Of a stretch of 64,000 nt of DNA, positions 1-8,042 are shown piece after piece. Each line of letters opens with the position of its first letter. The stretch's first letter is position 1. Under the pieces are notes generated by a model, which was not told the DNA's origin, ran no database searches, and saw only the letters and a list, made by a program, of their open reading frames with translations. Source of the stretch: Herbidospora mongoliensis. Lineage in GTDB: Bacteria > Actinomycetota > Actinomycetes > Streptosporangiales > Streptosporangiaceae. The stretch spans positions 124,001 to 188,000 of the forward strand of contig NZ_BBXD01000019.1 in NCBI RefSeq assembly GCF_001570545.1, in the 5' to 3' direction. Position numbers and translations under genes: made by a program.

Positions 1-940
1 GCTGGCCGCGCTGGCCGACGTCGTCGACGGCACCCCGGGGGACCTCCTGCCGGCCCGGGGCCAGCTGGTGGCCCAGCTCCGGGTGCTCGGCGCCCATCCC
101 GACATCGCGACCAGGGCCGCACTGGCCCGCCACCTGTTCGGCGACCACCCGGTGAGCCACCCCGTCCCCGGCGCCGACGACGTGGCCGCGATCACCGAGC
201 TGCACCGCCCCTTCGACCCACGCGGCGCGGTGCTGATCATCCTGGCCCCCGGCGACCCCGGGAGGCTGGCCGACGCCGCGGAGAAGGCCCTGACCGGCTG
301 GACCGGGTGCGGCACCGTCACGCTGCCCCCGCTCGGCCCGATCGAGACCGGCCGCCTGACGGCGCTCCCCCAGCCCGGCACCTCGCAGTCGCGGATCCGC
401 CTGCGCGCCCCCGCCGTACCGGTCGACGACGAGCGCTACCCGGCTCTCTTCGTGGCGAGCAACGTCACGGGCGGCGCACTCTCCTCACGCCTGGCCAGGA
501 GCCTGCGCGAGGACAAGGGTTATGTGTACGGGATCATGTCCTATTTCGACCTGCGGCCCGGCCGTCCGCTGCTGGCCATCGAGGCCGACACCGCCGCCGC
601 GACCACCTCGGCCGCGCTGGAGGTGCTGGGCGGGGAGCTCCACCGGCTGGGCACCACCCATCCCCCGACCGAGGCGGAGGTCCACGCCGCCCGGACGTAC
701 GCCCTCGGCTCGTCCGCGACCCGCCTCGCCTCGCGCGCCGCCTACGCCAACGCGCTGTTCGACCTCGCGGCCAAGTCGGCCGACCCGCTGCTGCTGTTCG
801 ACTTCACCCGCCGCATCGGGGCGACGACCACCGAAGAGGTGGTCGCGGCGGCGGCGGAGTACCTCGCCCCCGGCCGGTTCTCCGGTGTGGTCGCCGCCGA
901 TCCTGAGGCGTTGCCGGAGACGCTCTCACTCGTCCGATAG
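1..940 (+). CDS. M16 family metallopeptidase, C-terminal part (5'-truncated by window edge)
   Basis: The reading frame is already open at base 2, so the gene begins upstream; an internal GTG at 68 is not a convincing start. The visible 313 residues form the C-terminal half of an insulinase/pitrilysin-like (M16) protein. They include the family signature G-x-x-S-R-L-x-x-x-L-R-E-D-K-G-Y-V-Y-G, followed by the usual Ala-rich helical end. The zinc motif HxxEH lies in the N-terminal half of M16 proteins and is not in view, so I cannot say whether this is the catalytic subunit or the non-catalytic partner of a pair. Actinomycetes often carry two M16 genes side by side, and the missing sequence may hold the partner. 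A strong terminator follows the stop codon. Confidence 0.85.
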   Translation, partial: LAALADVVDGTPGDLLPARGQLVAQLRVLGAHPDIATRAALARHLFGDHPVSHPVPGADDVAAITELHRPFDPRGAVLIILAPGDPGRLADAAEKALTGWTGCGTVTLPPLGPIETGRLTALPQPGTSQSRIRLRAPAVPVDDERYPALFVASNVTGGALSSRLARSLREDKGYVYGIMSYFDLRPGRPLLAIEADTAAATTSAALEVLGGELHRLGTTHPPTEAEVHAARTYALGSSATRLASRAAYANALFDLAAKSADPLLLFDFTRRIGATTTEEVVAAAAEYLAPGRFSGVVAADPEALPETLSLVR

Positions 941-953
941 TCGTACAAAGAGA

Positions 954-986
954 AAGAGCCGGCCCGGAGAACCGGGCCGGCTCTTT
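954..986. terminator. Bidirectional intrinsic terminator
   Basis: A perfect GC-rich stem has arms 954–967 and 972–985 and a 4-nt AGAA loop. It is flanked by T-rich sequence on the plus strand and by a T-rich run on the minus strand. It lies between the convergent M16 gene and the secreted beta-helix gene, so it can end both transcripts. Confidence 0.9.
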
Positions 987-998
987 TCACTCAGACAT

Positions 999-3008
999 TC
1001 ACCACGGGGACGGCGCCGGGGGCGCCACGACCGCCGGGCGGTCGTCGCAGGTGATGGTGTTGGGGAGCTGCCACGAACCCGCCCACGGGCCGGTCGTGCC
1101 GCCGCCGTCGTTGCCGCCCAGGTCGGTCACGGAGAACTCCGAGCCGGTCGGGGGGAAGTTGAACGAGCCGCAGTTGTTGATGCCGACCGCTCCGACGTTG
1201 CGGGCGTCGACGTTCTCGAACGAGGCGCCGCCCTTGACGCGGGCGCTCAGGACCGAGGTCCCGGTGCCGTCGATGCGGAGGTTCTTGAACTTCACGCCGG
1301 TGATCGAGTAGAGGTCCTTCACTCCCCACTCGCTCACCATCATGATCGCGTTGTAGGTGCTGTCGAGGTAGTGGTCGCCGGTGACCTGGATGTCGTTCTC
1401 GATCGAGCGGTCGAGGGCGTAGAGCCAGATCGCGCCGAGACCGATGCGCCAGTTCAGGTCGAACGTGCCCGCCCGGACCGTGGTGTTGTCAGTGAACTTC
1501 AGCGTGCCGGTGAAGGGCTCGGCGCCGAAGCGGGAACCGGCGTGCAGGCCGGAGCCCTCGCGCAGCGGGTCGGCCACCAGGTTGTTGGAGACCACGTTGT
1601 CCTTGCCGCCGTAGATCGCGATGCCGTTGGCCAGCGTCGGGGTCTGGACGGTGTTGCGGTCGAAGACGTTGTTGACGTTGGGGTTCTTCTCCGACCACAT
1701 GGCCAGGCCGTCGTCACCCGTGTTGCGGATGAAGTTGCCCGACACGACCGAGTTCGTCACGCCGCCGTGGAAGTTCAGGGCGTCGGCGATCTGGTCGACG
1801 ATGATGTTGTCGGTCACCTTGATGTTGTTCATCGGGCCGTCGAACCACAGGCCGACCTTGGTGTGGCGGATGTACAGGCCCTTGATCGTCGAGTCGCTCA
1901 TCGCGCCGCCGATGCCGTTGACCTGGTCGGTGTCGATCCGCTCCCGTACGTCGCCCTCGATGGTGAAGCCCGACAGGTGCACGTTGCGGCTGCCGCCCTC
2001 GGTGGCGTCCTTGCCGTAGAAGCCGACGCCGGTGTGGACCGAGCCGTCGGGGGCGGGGGTCGGCAGGGCGACCTCCTTGCCCTTGATGATCGTGTACCAG
2101 GAGCCGGCGCCCTCGATCGTCACGTCGTCGACGATGATGTGCTTGCTGACCTGGTAGACGCCCGGCGGCACGTAGACCTTCAGGTTGCTGCGCTTGGCGA
2201 AGGCGATGGCCTTCTCGATGGCCGGGGCCGAGTCCTTGCGGCCGGTGGGGTCGGCGCCGAACAGCAGCACGTTGGCGGCGATCAGGCGCACGAACGGCGC
2301 GCCGACGACCTCGGAGTCGAGCAGGTCGATGACCGTCCAGGCCGCGTTGGTGTTCGCGGGTGCGGTCAGCCGGACCTTGTCACCGGCCTTGTAGGTCTTG
2401 CCGAGCAGGAGCCGCTGCTCGTCGTAGAAGTGCATCGGCCGGAACGGCTTGGTGATCTCCGGTGTCGGAGTGGTGGCGGCCGGCACGCACTGGCACTCGG
2501 TGATCCACCAGTCGGAGTGGAGCAGGCCGGCGTTCGGGTCGTTGGTGAACGGATACTGGTTGTACAGCCAGGCGAACTGGCTGGTCAGGGTCACCGTCTT
2601 CTTGTTGCCGCCGTTGACGGTCACGTTCAGCGGAGCGGTGATGCCGCCGCCGTTCGGGGCGTCGGGGACGCTGTAGCGCACGGTGAGGGCGTTGGCGGCC
2701 TTCGGCAGGGTGAACTCCACCCACTGGCCGGGGGTCAGCTTGACCGCCTTACGGCCCGAGGCCTCGGCCGGCAGCGTGTACGGGTTCCTGTCGGGGCCGA
2801 TCACGACACCGTTGGTCGCCGCGTTCTCCGCCTCCTGCTCGACGAACGGGACGTTGGCGCCGCGGCCCGCGACCAACGCGGGGTCGAGTGCGGCCCGCGT
2901 CACCGCGGTCGGCGTCGCCGTCTGATGCGCGGCGGCCGGGCCGGCCACCACCAGGCTCAAGCCCACGGCCGTGGCTGTAACCACCGCCAACGCCACTCTT
3001 CGTGACAT
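999..3008 (-). CDS. Secreted right-handed beta-helix protein with N-terminal carbohydrate-binding-like module
   Basis: The 669-residue product starts at the ATG at 3008, because a typical signal peptide follows (MSRRVALAV, hydrophobic core, AAAHQ cleavage region). The longer upstream frame lacks any signal sequence. After the signal comes an 'EAENA' segment typical of CBM6/35-type beta-sandwich modules. The rest resembles the pectate-lyase/GH28-related beta-helix superfamily: 'YVPPGVYQVSKHIIVDDVTIEGAGSW' is split here as YVPPGVYQVS and DDVTIEGAG, followed by repeated N/G/V-rich rungs. It probably acts outside the cell on a polysaccharide. The exact substrate and GH class (GH87- or GH55-like enzymes share this layout) cannot be settled by eye. 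It is monocistronic and converges on the terminator at 954–986. Confidence 0.8.
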   Translation of the reverse strand: MSRRVALAVVTATAVGLSLVVAGPAAAHQTATPTAVTRAALDPALVAGRGANVPFVEQEAENAATNGVVIGPDRNPYTLPAEASGRKAVKLTPGQWVEFTLPKAANALTVRYSVPDAPNGGGITAPLNVTVNGGNKKTVTLTSQFAWLYNQYPFTNDPNAGLLHSDWWITECQCVPAATTPTPEITKPFRPMHFYDEQRLLLGKTYKAGDKVRLTAPANTNAAWTVIDLLDSEVVGAPFVRLIAANVLLFGADPTGRKDSAPAIEKAIAFAKRSNLKVYVPPGVYQVSKHIIVDDVTIEGAGSWYTIIKGKEVALPTPAPDGSVHTGVGFYGKDATEGGSRNVHLSGFTIEGDVRERIDTDQVNGIGGAMSDSTIKGLYIRHTKVGLWFDGPMNNIKVTDNIIVDQIADALNFHGGVTNSVVSGNFIRNTGDDGLAMWSEKNPNVNNVFDRNTVQTPTLANGIAIYGGKDNVVSNNLVADPLREGSGLHAGSRFGAEPFTGTLKFTDNTTVRAGTFDLNWRIGLGAIWLYALDRSIENDIQVTGDHYLDSTYNAIMMVSEWGVKDLYSITGVKFKNLRIDGTGTSVLSARVKGGASFENVDARNVGAVGINNCGSFNFPPTGSEFSVTDLGGNDGGGTTGPWAGSWQLPNTITCDDRPAVVAPPAPSPW

Positions 3009-3195
3009 CTCGTGCTCGTTTCTGTCGGGGGGTGAACACCTGAGGGTGAGGTGACAGTAGGTCGCCCGTGCCCCGTTCCACAAGAGTCCTGCGAAATAGT
3101 TTCGTAACGCTCTCGCTTTCTTGCGCGCTTTGGCACCGCGTGTTGCAGCCTCACGCAACGCACGCCCAGGTCGGACGTCCTGTGCACAAAAAGAA

Positions 3196-3220
3196 ACAGC
3201 CCTCCGGTCAGGAGGGCTGT
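3196..3220 (-). terminator. Intrinsic terminator of the secretion gene series
   Basis: A perfect 10-bp stem (3196–3205 with 3211–3220) and a 5-nt loop are followed on the minus strand by a T-rich run (TTTCTTTTTG). It sits 12 bp after the stop of the gene at 3233 and probably ends the long minus-strand transcript coming from 16.9 kb. Confidence 0.9.
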
Positions 3221-3232
3221 TCGGTGTTTCGG

Positions 3233-4237
3233 TCAGTAGGGGCGGCGGCCAGGGGGTGTCTGGTTCTCGTCGTCGTCCGGCGGGTGGTTGGAGCTCTCCA
3301 GGACGTAACCCTTGGCGTACGTCGGCGACGGGGGCGCGGGCGGCGGCGCCTGGGGCGGCGGCTGCTGCTGGTAGACGTAGGGCTGCGTGTAGTCCTGCGG
3401 CGCCGGGGCCGGGGTCGGGAACGGCATCGGGTAGGGCACCGGCACGTAGTTGACGACCTGCTGAGGCGGCTGCGGCGGGTAGGGCTGGCCCGGATACGGC
3501 TGACCCGGGTAGGGGCCGGGATAGGGCTGGCCGTACTGCTGGCCGTAGGGCTGCATCGGGTAACCCGGGTAAGGCATCATCGCCATGTTCGGCGGCATCT
3601 GCGGACCCGCCTTGCGGACCGCCGCCGCGTGGGCCAGGCGGCGCAGGCGCCCTTCGAAGATCAGCCAGGCGAGCAGCGCCAGCAGCACCAGCACGGCGGC
3701 CGGGACGGCCAGCTTGCGGCTGAGGGTGACCTCGTCGAAGTAGGGGGTCGCGTTGCGGATCTCCACCTGGGCCGTCTCGGGGACCGGCTGGCTCATGCCC
3801 GTGGTGGGCTGGGTGGCCGTGGTCGGCTCGGCCGGAGCCAGGGTGACGCCGGGGTCGTCGGCGGGCGGGTCGACCGTCTGGTCGGCCGGGGGGTCGACCT
3901 GCGCCGGCGGCGGCGCCACGTCGTTGGTGGGCACCACGGCGTCCTGCGTCGGAGCCGGCTGCTCCTGCGTGGGCTGTTCTTCCTGGGTGGGCTGCTTCGT
4001 CGGCTTCGCCGTCGGCGTCGGGGTCACCGTCTGAGTGACGGTGACCACGGCCTCCGACGGGGTCGGCGACGGCGTGGTGGTGATCGTCGTGGTCACCGTG
4101 TCACAGGCCTGGCCCGTGTCACAGGGGTCGACGGGGTTGGCGGCGCTCGCGCCGGCCGCCACCATCACGGCCACGCCGAGCGAACCGACCACCGCGGCGA
4201 TCACCGCCGCGGCTCTCCTGGGCGCTCGACCGACCAC
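3233..4237 (-). CDS. Secreted/membrane-anchored Thr/Pro-rich protein with Tyr-Pro-Gly-rich cytoplasmic tail
   Basis: I do not recognise a family. The GTG at 4237 is chosen because a GGAGGA ribosome site precedes it by about 6 bases. The 334-residue product has an N-terminal hydrophobic signal, then a Thr/Val/Pro-rich extracellular stretch with two nearby cysteines (CDTGQAC). A single membrane segment near residues 180–200 (LAVPAAVLVLLALLAWLIF) is followed by a basic stop-transfer region and a tail with repeated PGQPY-like units. The topology suggests an outside stalk joined to an inside proline-rich docking tail. It is the last gene before the terminator at 3196–3220. It may be an accessory of the secretion operon upstream on the same strand, but that is inferred from position only. 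Confidence 0.7.
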   Translation of the reverse strand: MVGRAPRRAAAVIAAVVGSLGVAVMVAAGASAANPVDPCDTGQACDTVTTTITTTPSPTPSEAVVTVTQTVTPTPTAKPTKQPTQEEQPTQEQPAPTQDAVVPTNDVAPPPAQVDPPADQTVDPPADDPGVTLAPAEPTTATQPTTGMSQPVPETAQVEIRNATPYFDEVTLSRKLAVPAAVLVLLALLAWLIFEGRLRRLAHAAAVRKAGPQMPPNMAMMPYPGYPMQPYGQQYGQPYPGPYPGQPYPGQPYPPQPPQQVVNYVPVPYPMPFPTPAPAPQDYTQPYVYQQQPPPQAPPPAPPSPTYAKGYVLESSNHPPDDDENQTPPGRRPY

Positions 4238-4309
4238 CGGGTTCCTCCGCCGCTTCTGCCTGACTCCGTACGTCAGACAGATACTAGTCCGGCAAAGTAA
4301 CGGCAAACC

Positions 4310-5869
4310 TCACTTTGGTTGCGGGTCGGAAACGACCTTGCGCCGTCCGAGCCGCATCTGCAGCGCCAGCACCGCGATCAGGGCCGCGATCGCGGCCACC
4401 ACGCCGGGCCACCCCTTGATGAGCTCCAGACCCGAGTCCTCCTGCGCGATCGCCTGCGTGTTGTTCAGCGACCGGGTCAGCGGCGGACCGCTCGGCGTGG
4501 GCGCCGCCATCGGCATCAGCAGCTCCGGCGGCGTCCCGCCCTCGATCATCCCGGGCGGCAGCGGCTGGCCCGGCGGGAGCTGCGGCAGCGGCGGAAGATT
4601 CGACAACGCCCCTGACAACGGCTCCTGCATCATCTCCACCGGCGCGGGCGCGGGCGCCGCGTTGGGTGCGGGCTGAGGCACTTCCGCCGGCACGCCCTGG
4701 GCCATCGGCGGCGGACCGCCCGCCGGGCCACCGGCGTCCCCGATCGCCATCTGACCAGGCGGAACCTGGAGTTCCTGGCCGGGCTGCGGCCCGCCGGGAA
4801 GAGGCGCCTGCGGGCCAGCGCCGTCGACGAGCGGGCTCTGACCCGGGTTGACCAGCGTGTTTGCCGGCATCTCCGACATCGGGAACTGGGGCATGGCCTG
4901 CGGCTCGGCGACGGGCTCGACCCGGTTGTGGCCTCGGGACCGGTCTGGCCCCTCGGGCCCAAGAATGTGCGGGCCGTTCTGCTCCTCGGCCCCACGGTTG
5001 CGCGGGTGACCGGGCGCTTCCGCGCCTTGGCCCCACGACTGGATCGGGCCTTCGACCATCTGGATCGGCGACTGAGCGTGACCTCCGGCCATGTACATCG
5101 GCGGGCGGGACCGTCCTTCGCCACGGTGCACGGGCCGCTGGACGTGCCCTTCGGCCATCTGCCTGGGCGGGCGGGACCGGCCCTCGACGTACACAGGCCG
5201 GCGAACCTGTCCGCCGGTCACGTGAGCCGGCCGCTGCGCACGGTCTTCGGCCACCTGCATCGGCGGCTGGGCCTGGCCCACGATCTCCTGGATCGGGTAC
5301 TGGGCCTGGCTCTCGGCCGTGTACGTTTGCGGCCCGGCCTGGCCGTCCATCACGTGGGGTTGGGCGCCCGTCACCCGGGTGGGCGGCTGGGCCAGGGCGG
5401 CGGCGTCCTCCGCGAACTGCCCGGCGAGTGCGCGGGCCTCCGCTTCGGCCACCGACGCCGTCTCGGCCGACTGGGTCACGCCGTCGGCGAGTTCGCCCGT
5501 CGCGGCCAGCGCGCCGAGCTTCCCCGGCGGCATCGAACTGAGGCGGGCGCAGACGACGGCCACGCGATGGGCCAGCTCCACCATGTTCAGGCTCAGCCGC
5601 ATCGTCGCCGGAGCCTCCACGAACAGCCCCGGGCCGACCATCGTCTGCCCGGCTTCGGCAGGACTCGTCTGGACGGGGCAGCGCCACCCCTGGCCGTCCA
5701 TCCCATCAGGAGCCGAGCACCCGACGTGACCACACGTCTCCGCCAGGCGGAACCGCCAGACGTCGCCCGTTCTCATCCATCGGCCCGGATCCCCGTCGGC
5801 CACGGCCGGCGTTGCCGACAGCGCCAGGATTCCGGCCCCGACCAGGGACACCACTCGTCCAGTGACCAC
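4310..5869 (-). CDS. Secreted protein with C-terminal membrane anchor and Gln/Pro-rich repeats
   Basis: No known family is recognised. The GTG at 5869 is preceded by a good ribosome site (GGGGGAGGAT). The 519 residues start with a signal peptide (VVSLVGAGILALSATPAVA) and a compact N-terminal region with three cysteines (ETCGHVGC, RCPV), followed by an Ala/Glu-rich helical stretch. A long degenerate repeat region of the type (Q/R)xPxxM fills the middle. One membrane segment lies near residues 480–500, followed by RRK, which makes the tail cytoplasmic. It lies on the same strand as the secretion cluster, 55 bp after the NUDIX gene, and its signal-plus-anchor layout matches the next gene. A surface-exposed accessory role is possible but unproven. 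Confidence 0.7.
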   Translation of the reverse strand: MVTGRVVSLVGAGILALSATPAVADGDPGRWMRTGDVWRFRLAETCGHVGCSAPDGMDGQGWRCPVQTSPAEAGQTMVGPGLFVEAPATMRLSLNMVELAHRVAVVCARLSSMPPGKLGALAATGELADGVTQSAETASVAEAEARALAGQFAEDAAALAQPPTRVTGAQPHVMDGQAGPQTYTAESQAQYPIQEIVGQAQPPMQVAEDRAQRPAHVTGGQVRRPVYVEGRSRPPRQMAEGHVQRPVHRGEGRSRPPMYMAGGHAQSPIQMVEGPIQSWGQGAEAPGHPRNRGAEEQNGPHILGPEGPDRSRGHNRVEPVAEPQAMPQFPMSEMPANTLVNPGQSPLVDGAGPQAPLPGGPQPGQELQVPPGQMAIGDAGGPAGGPPPMAQGVPAEVPQPAPNAAPAPAPVEMMQEPLSGALSNLPPLPQLPPGQPLPPGMIEGGTPPELLMPMAAPTPSGPPLTRSLNNTQAIAQEDSGLELIKGWPGVVAAIAALIAVLALQMRLGRRKVVSDPQPK

Positions 5870-5923
5870 CTGAATCCTCCCCCGATTACGCTCAGTAACC
5901 GTTATCTCACGAAGAGAGGCGAC

Positions 5924-6316
5924 TCAACCCTCCTTGAGCAGATCTTGGACCTTCCGGACGATGGGCAGATCGGCCGGCAGCCAAGGCACCGTCTCGAACT
6001 CGAACGGTTCGAGCCACCGCAGGGCGAGGTGCTCCCGCGCCTCCGGCGTGCGCCCGCAGGTGATCGTGGACAGCCAGATCCGCAGCACGTATCCGTTGCT
6101 GAGGGGCCAGTCACCGCCCACCTTCTCGCCCGGGACGACCGTGACCCCGAGCTCCTCCTCGCATTCGCGCACCAGCGCGTCGAGGTCACTCTCGCCCGGA
6201 TCGACCTTTCCGCCGGGAAACTCCCATCCGCCCCGCAGTTCCGGCGGTTCCGCCCGCTGCGCACTCAGCAGACGGCCGTCCGCGATGATCGCGGCCCCTA
6301 CGACGACCTGTGTCAT
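5924..6316 (-). CDS. NUDIX hydrolase, MutT-like
   Basis: This is a 130-residue protein with a complete Nudix box at residues 36–58: G36 then five residues to E42, then seven to R50-E-C-E-E-E-L-G-V. It would hydrolyse a nucleoside-diphosphate derivative with release of phosphate or pyrophosphate. The length and the 'RGGWEFPGGKV' context fit the MutT-type 8-oxo-dGTP diphosphatase group, but substrate cannot be read from the sequence. The ATG at 6316 lies only 6 bp after the stop of the upstream cell-wall hydrolase gene, so it is very likely translated from the same transcript as the secretion genes. That is an unexpected neighbour for a house-cleaning enzyme. Confidence 0.9.
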   Translation of the reverse strand: MTQVVVGAAIIADGRLLSAQRAEPPELRGGWEFPGGKVDPGESDLDALVRECEEELGVTVVPGEKVGGDWPLSNGYVLRIWLSTITCGRTPEAREHLALRWLEPFEFETVPWLPADLPIVRKVQDLLKEG

Positions 6317-6322
6317 GCCGCT

Positions 6323-7402
6323 CTACGTTAGGGCCAGACGCTTCAGCTGCTCCAGCACATCGGGATTCTGGAGCGGACGGGTGTAGCCGACGATGCCGCT
6401 CCGCTCGCGGTAGGTGGTCACCTTGATGGGGCCGCAGAGGGTGCAGCGCGCCTCGACCATCTTGCCGGGCGACACGATCATCCCCACGTGGCCGGGGTTG
6501 TCGGCCGAGGTCCCCGGACCGGAGTTGAAGAACACCAGATCCCCGGCCTGCTCCTCGCCCGCGTCGACGCGCACCCCGAACGGCCACTGGCCGAAAGTGG
6601 TGCGGGGGATGTTCAGGCCCGCGTTCCGGTACGCCATGTAGATGATCCCCGAGCAGTCGTAGCCGGCGGGCCCGGTGCCGCCCCAGATGTAGGGCTTGCC
6701 GCGCTGCGCGAGGGCGTAGTCGAGGATCTTGTCGACCACCGCGTTCGGCGCGTCGTAGGCCACCTCACAGGCCGGGTCGGCCTCCGGCGGCACCTCGACC
6801 TCACCCGATTCGGCATACTTCTTGGCGATCTCCAGCACCTGGTCGACATACCAGTTGGCCCGGTTGTAGACGAACAGCGCCTTGCGCAGGTCGTCGGGGG
6901 CGCCGTTGCGCTTGAGCATCTTGGCGGCGCCGAGGATCGCGTCGGCCGGGTTGTAGACGTCGGCCACGCCGTCGTCGTCGCCGTCGGAGGCGTAGCCGTT
7001 GAACTCCGACGGGATCGGGAGCCGCGCCTTGCCGCCCCACGTGCTGATGAGGAACTGCATCGGCCCGGCGGCGCCCGCGTAGTTGGTGCCGCTCTGCACG
7101 CCCGGCAGCTCCGACCGGCCGTGGTCGGTCTCGCGTTTGCCGACCGCGGCGAGCACGTTCCACTGCACGCCGACGGCGTCGCCGTGCTTCTTGTAGAGCG
7201 CCAGCATCTCCGGCGGGATGTCCTCCTGCGCGGTGTCGGACAGGTCGGAGGTGTCGACGGACTCACACGCGGCCGCGGCGCCCCCGGTCATGATGTTCGG
7301 CAGCGGCGTCATCAGCACCACCGCGCCGAACATGACCAGGGGCACCAGCACGGCCAGCAGCCCGGCCAGCCATTTCCAGTTCGCGAGCCGGGTCGTGGTC
7401 AC
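6323..7402 (-). CDS. TcpG/VirB1-like bifunctional wall hydrolase: lytic transglycosylase + NlpC/P60
   Basis: The 359-residue protein has an N-terminal membrane or signal segment (about residues 8–32). An SLT-type lytic transglycosylase domain follows (catalytic Glu in 'KRETDHGRS', then 'GAAGPMQF' and 'YNRANWYV'). The C-terminal NlpC/P60 domain has its catalytic Cys in 'YDCSG' (about residue 250) and His in 'GHVGM'. It cleaves peptidoglycan so that a secretion channel can cross the wall, the role of TcpG/Orf14 proteins in Gram-positive conjugation systems. The GTG start overlaps the previous stop by 4 bp (GTGA), so it is translationally coupled to the rest of the apparatus. Confidence 0.92.
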   Translation of the reverse strand: MTTTRLANWKWLAGLLAVLVPLVMFGAVVLMTPLPNIMTGGAAAACESVDTSDLSDTAQEDIPPEMLALYKKHGDAVGVQWNVLAAVGKRETDHGRSELPGVQSGTNYAGAAGPMQFLISTWGGKARLPIPSEFNGYASDGDDDGVADVYNPADAILGAAKMLKRNGAPDDLRKALFVYNRANWYVDQVLEIAKKYAESGEVEVPPEADPACEVAYDAPNAVVDKILDYALAQRGKPYIWGGTGPAGYDCSGIIYMAYRNAGLNIPRTTFGQWPFGVRVDAGEEQAGDLVFFNSGPGTSADNPGHVGMIVSPGKMVEARCTLCGPIKVTTYRERSGIVGYTRPLQNPDVLEQLKRLALT

Positions 7403-8040
7403 GGGGTGACGTCACCGTCCTGGCCGCTGCCGGCCAGTTGCAGGTCGTAGACGCGCCAGTCGGCGCCGACCTGGACGACGGTGACGGCGTACTCCTCGAC
7501 CTGGTCCTTGGCGCCGCTGAGCGCGGTGATCCGCTGGGTGCCCTCGACGACCACGACGACCGAATCGGCCGACATGTCGCGGATCGACCTCAGCCGGGCC
7601 GCCCCCTTGGACACGACCTGGTCGGCCGTGTCGTGCTCGACGGCGGCCGGGGAGGTGACCGTACGGGTGAGGTCGTCGCCGAACTCGACCGTCGTGAACG
7701 CCTTCAGCCGGTCGGCCCGGCCCACCGGGTCGTTGTAGGTGTAGGTGCCGTACGCGACGGTGAACCGGCGGGCCAGATCGGCCGCCGCGCCCAGCTGCTC
7801 ACGCGACAGCGGCAGGTAGGAGTAGACGTCGAAGTCGGCCGACGGCGTGGTCGCCACCTGGCTCGGCACGGCCACCGGCGGCGCGGTGACCGTACGCGTG
7901 GCCGCCGACCCCGTCGGCCCGGCCTCTCCCGACTCGCCGACCTCGCCGCTGCCGTCGCCCAGGGTCGTTAAATAGATCCCGAGCGCGGCCAGCACGACGA
8001 CGGCGGCGATGAACAGGCCCTTCCTCCGGCCCTCGTTCAT
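7399..8040 (-). CDS. Membrane-anchored accessory protein of the T4SS-like operon (VirB8/TcpC-like fold suspected)
   Basis: The product has 213 residues: a short cytoplasmic N-terminus, one membrane helix (about residues 9–26) and an extracellular domain. That domain's pattern (helix 'LSREQLGAAADLARRFTVAYGTYTYNDP', then strands ending in 'YAVTVVQVGADWRVYDLQLA') resembles the NTF2-like fold of VirB8/TcpC proteins. The fold assignment is inference; the single-pass topology is visible. An ATG with a good AAGGA ribosome site lies 2 bp after the stop of the VirB6-like gene. The stop overlaps the hydrolase gene by 4 bp. A second small VirB8-like subunit would complement the larger TcpC-like protein at 15941. 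Confidence 0.75.
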   Translation of the reverse strand: MNEGRRKGLFIAAVVVLAALGIYLTTLGDGSGEVGESGEAGPTGSAATRTVTAPPVAVPSQVATTPSADFDVYSYLPLSREQLGAAADLARRFTVAYGTYTYNDPVGRADRLKAFTTVEFGDDLTRTVTSPAAVEHDTADQVVSKGAARLRSIRDMSADSVVVVVEGTQRITALSGAKDQVEEYAVTVVQVGADWRVYDLQLAGSGQDGDVTP

Positions 8041-8042
8041 GA

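Noticed and set aside
522-3005. A very long plus-strand open frame opposite the beta-helix gene
   Set aside because: It is Arg/Pro/Val-rich with no domain or ribosome site. It mirrors the high GC codon bias of the real minus-strand gene, which has a signal peptide and beta-helix rungs.
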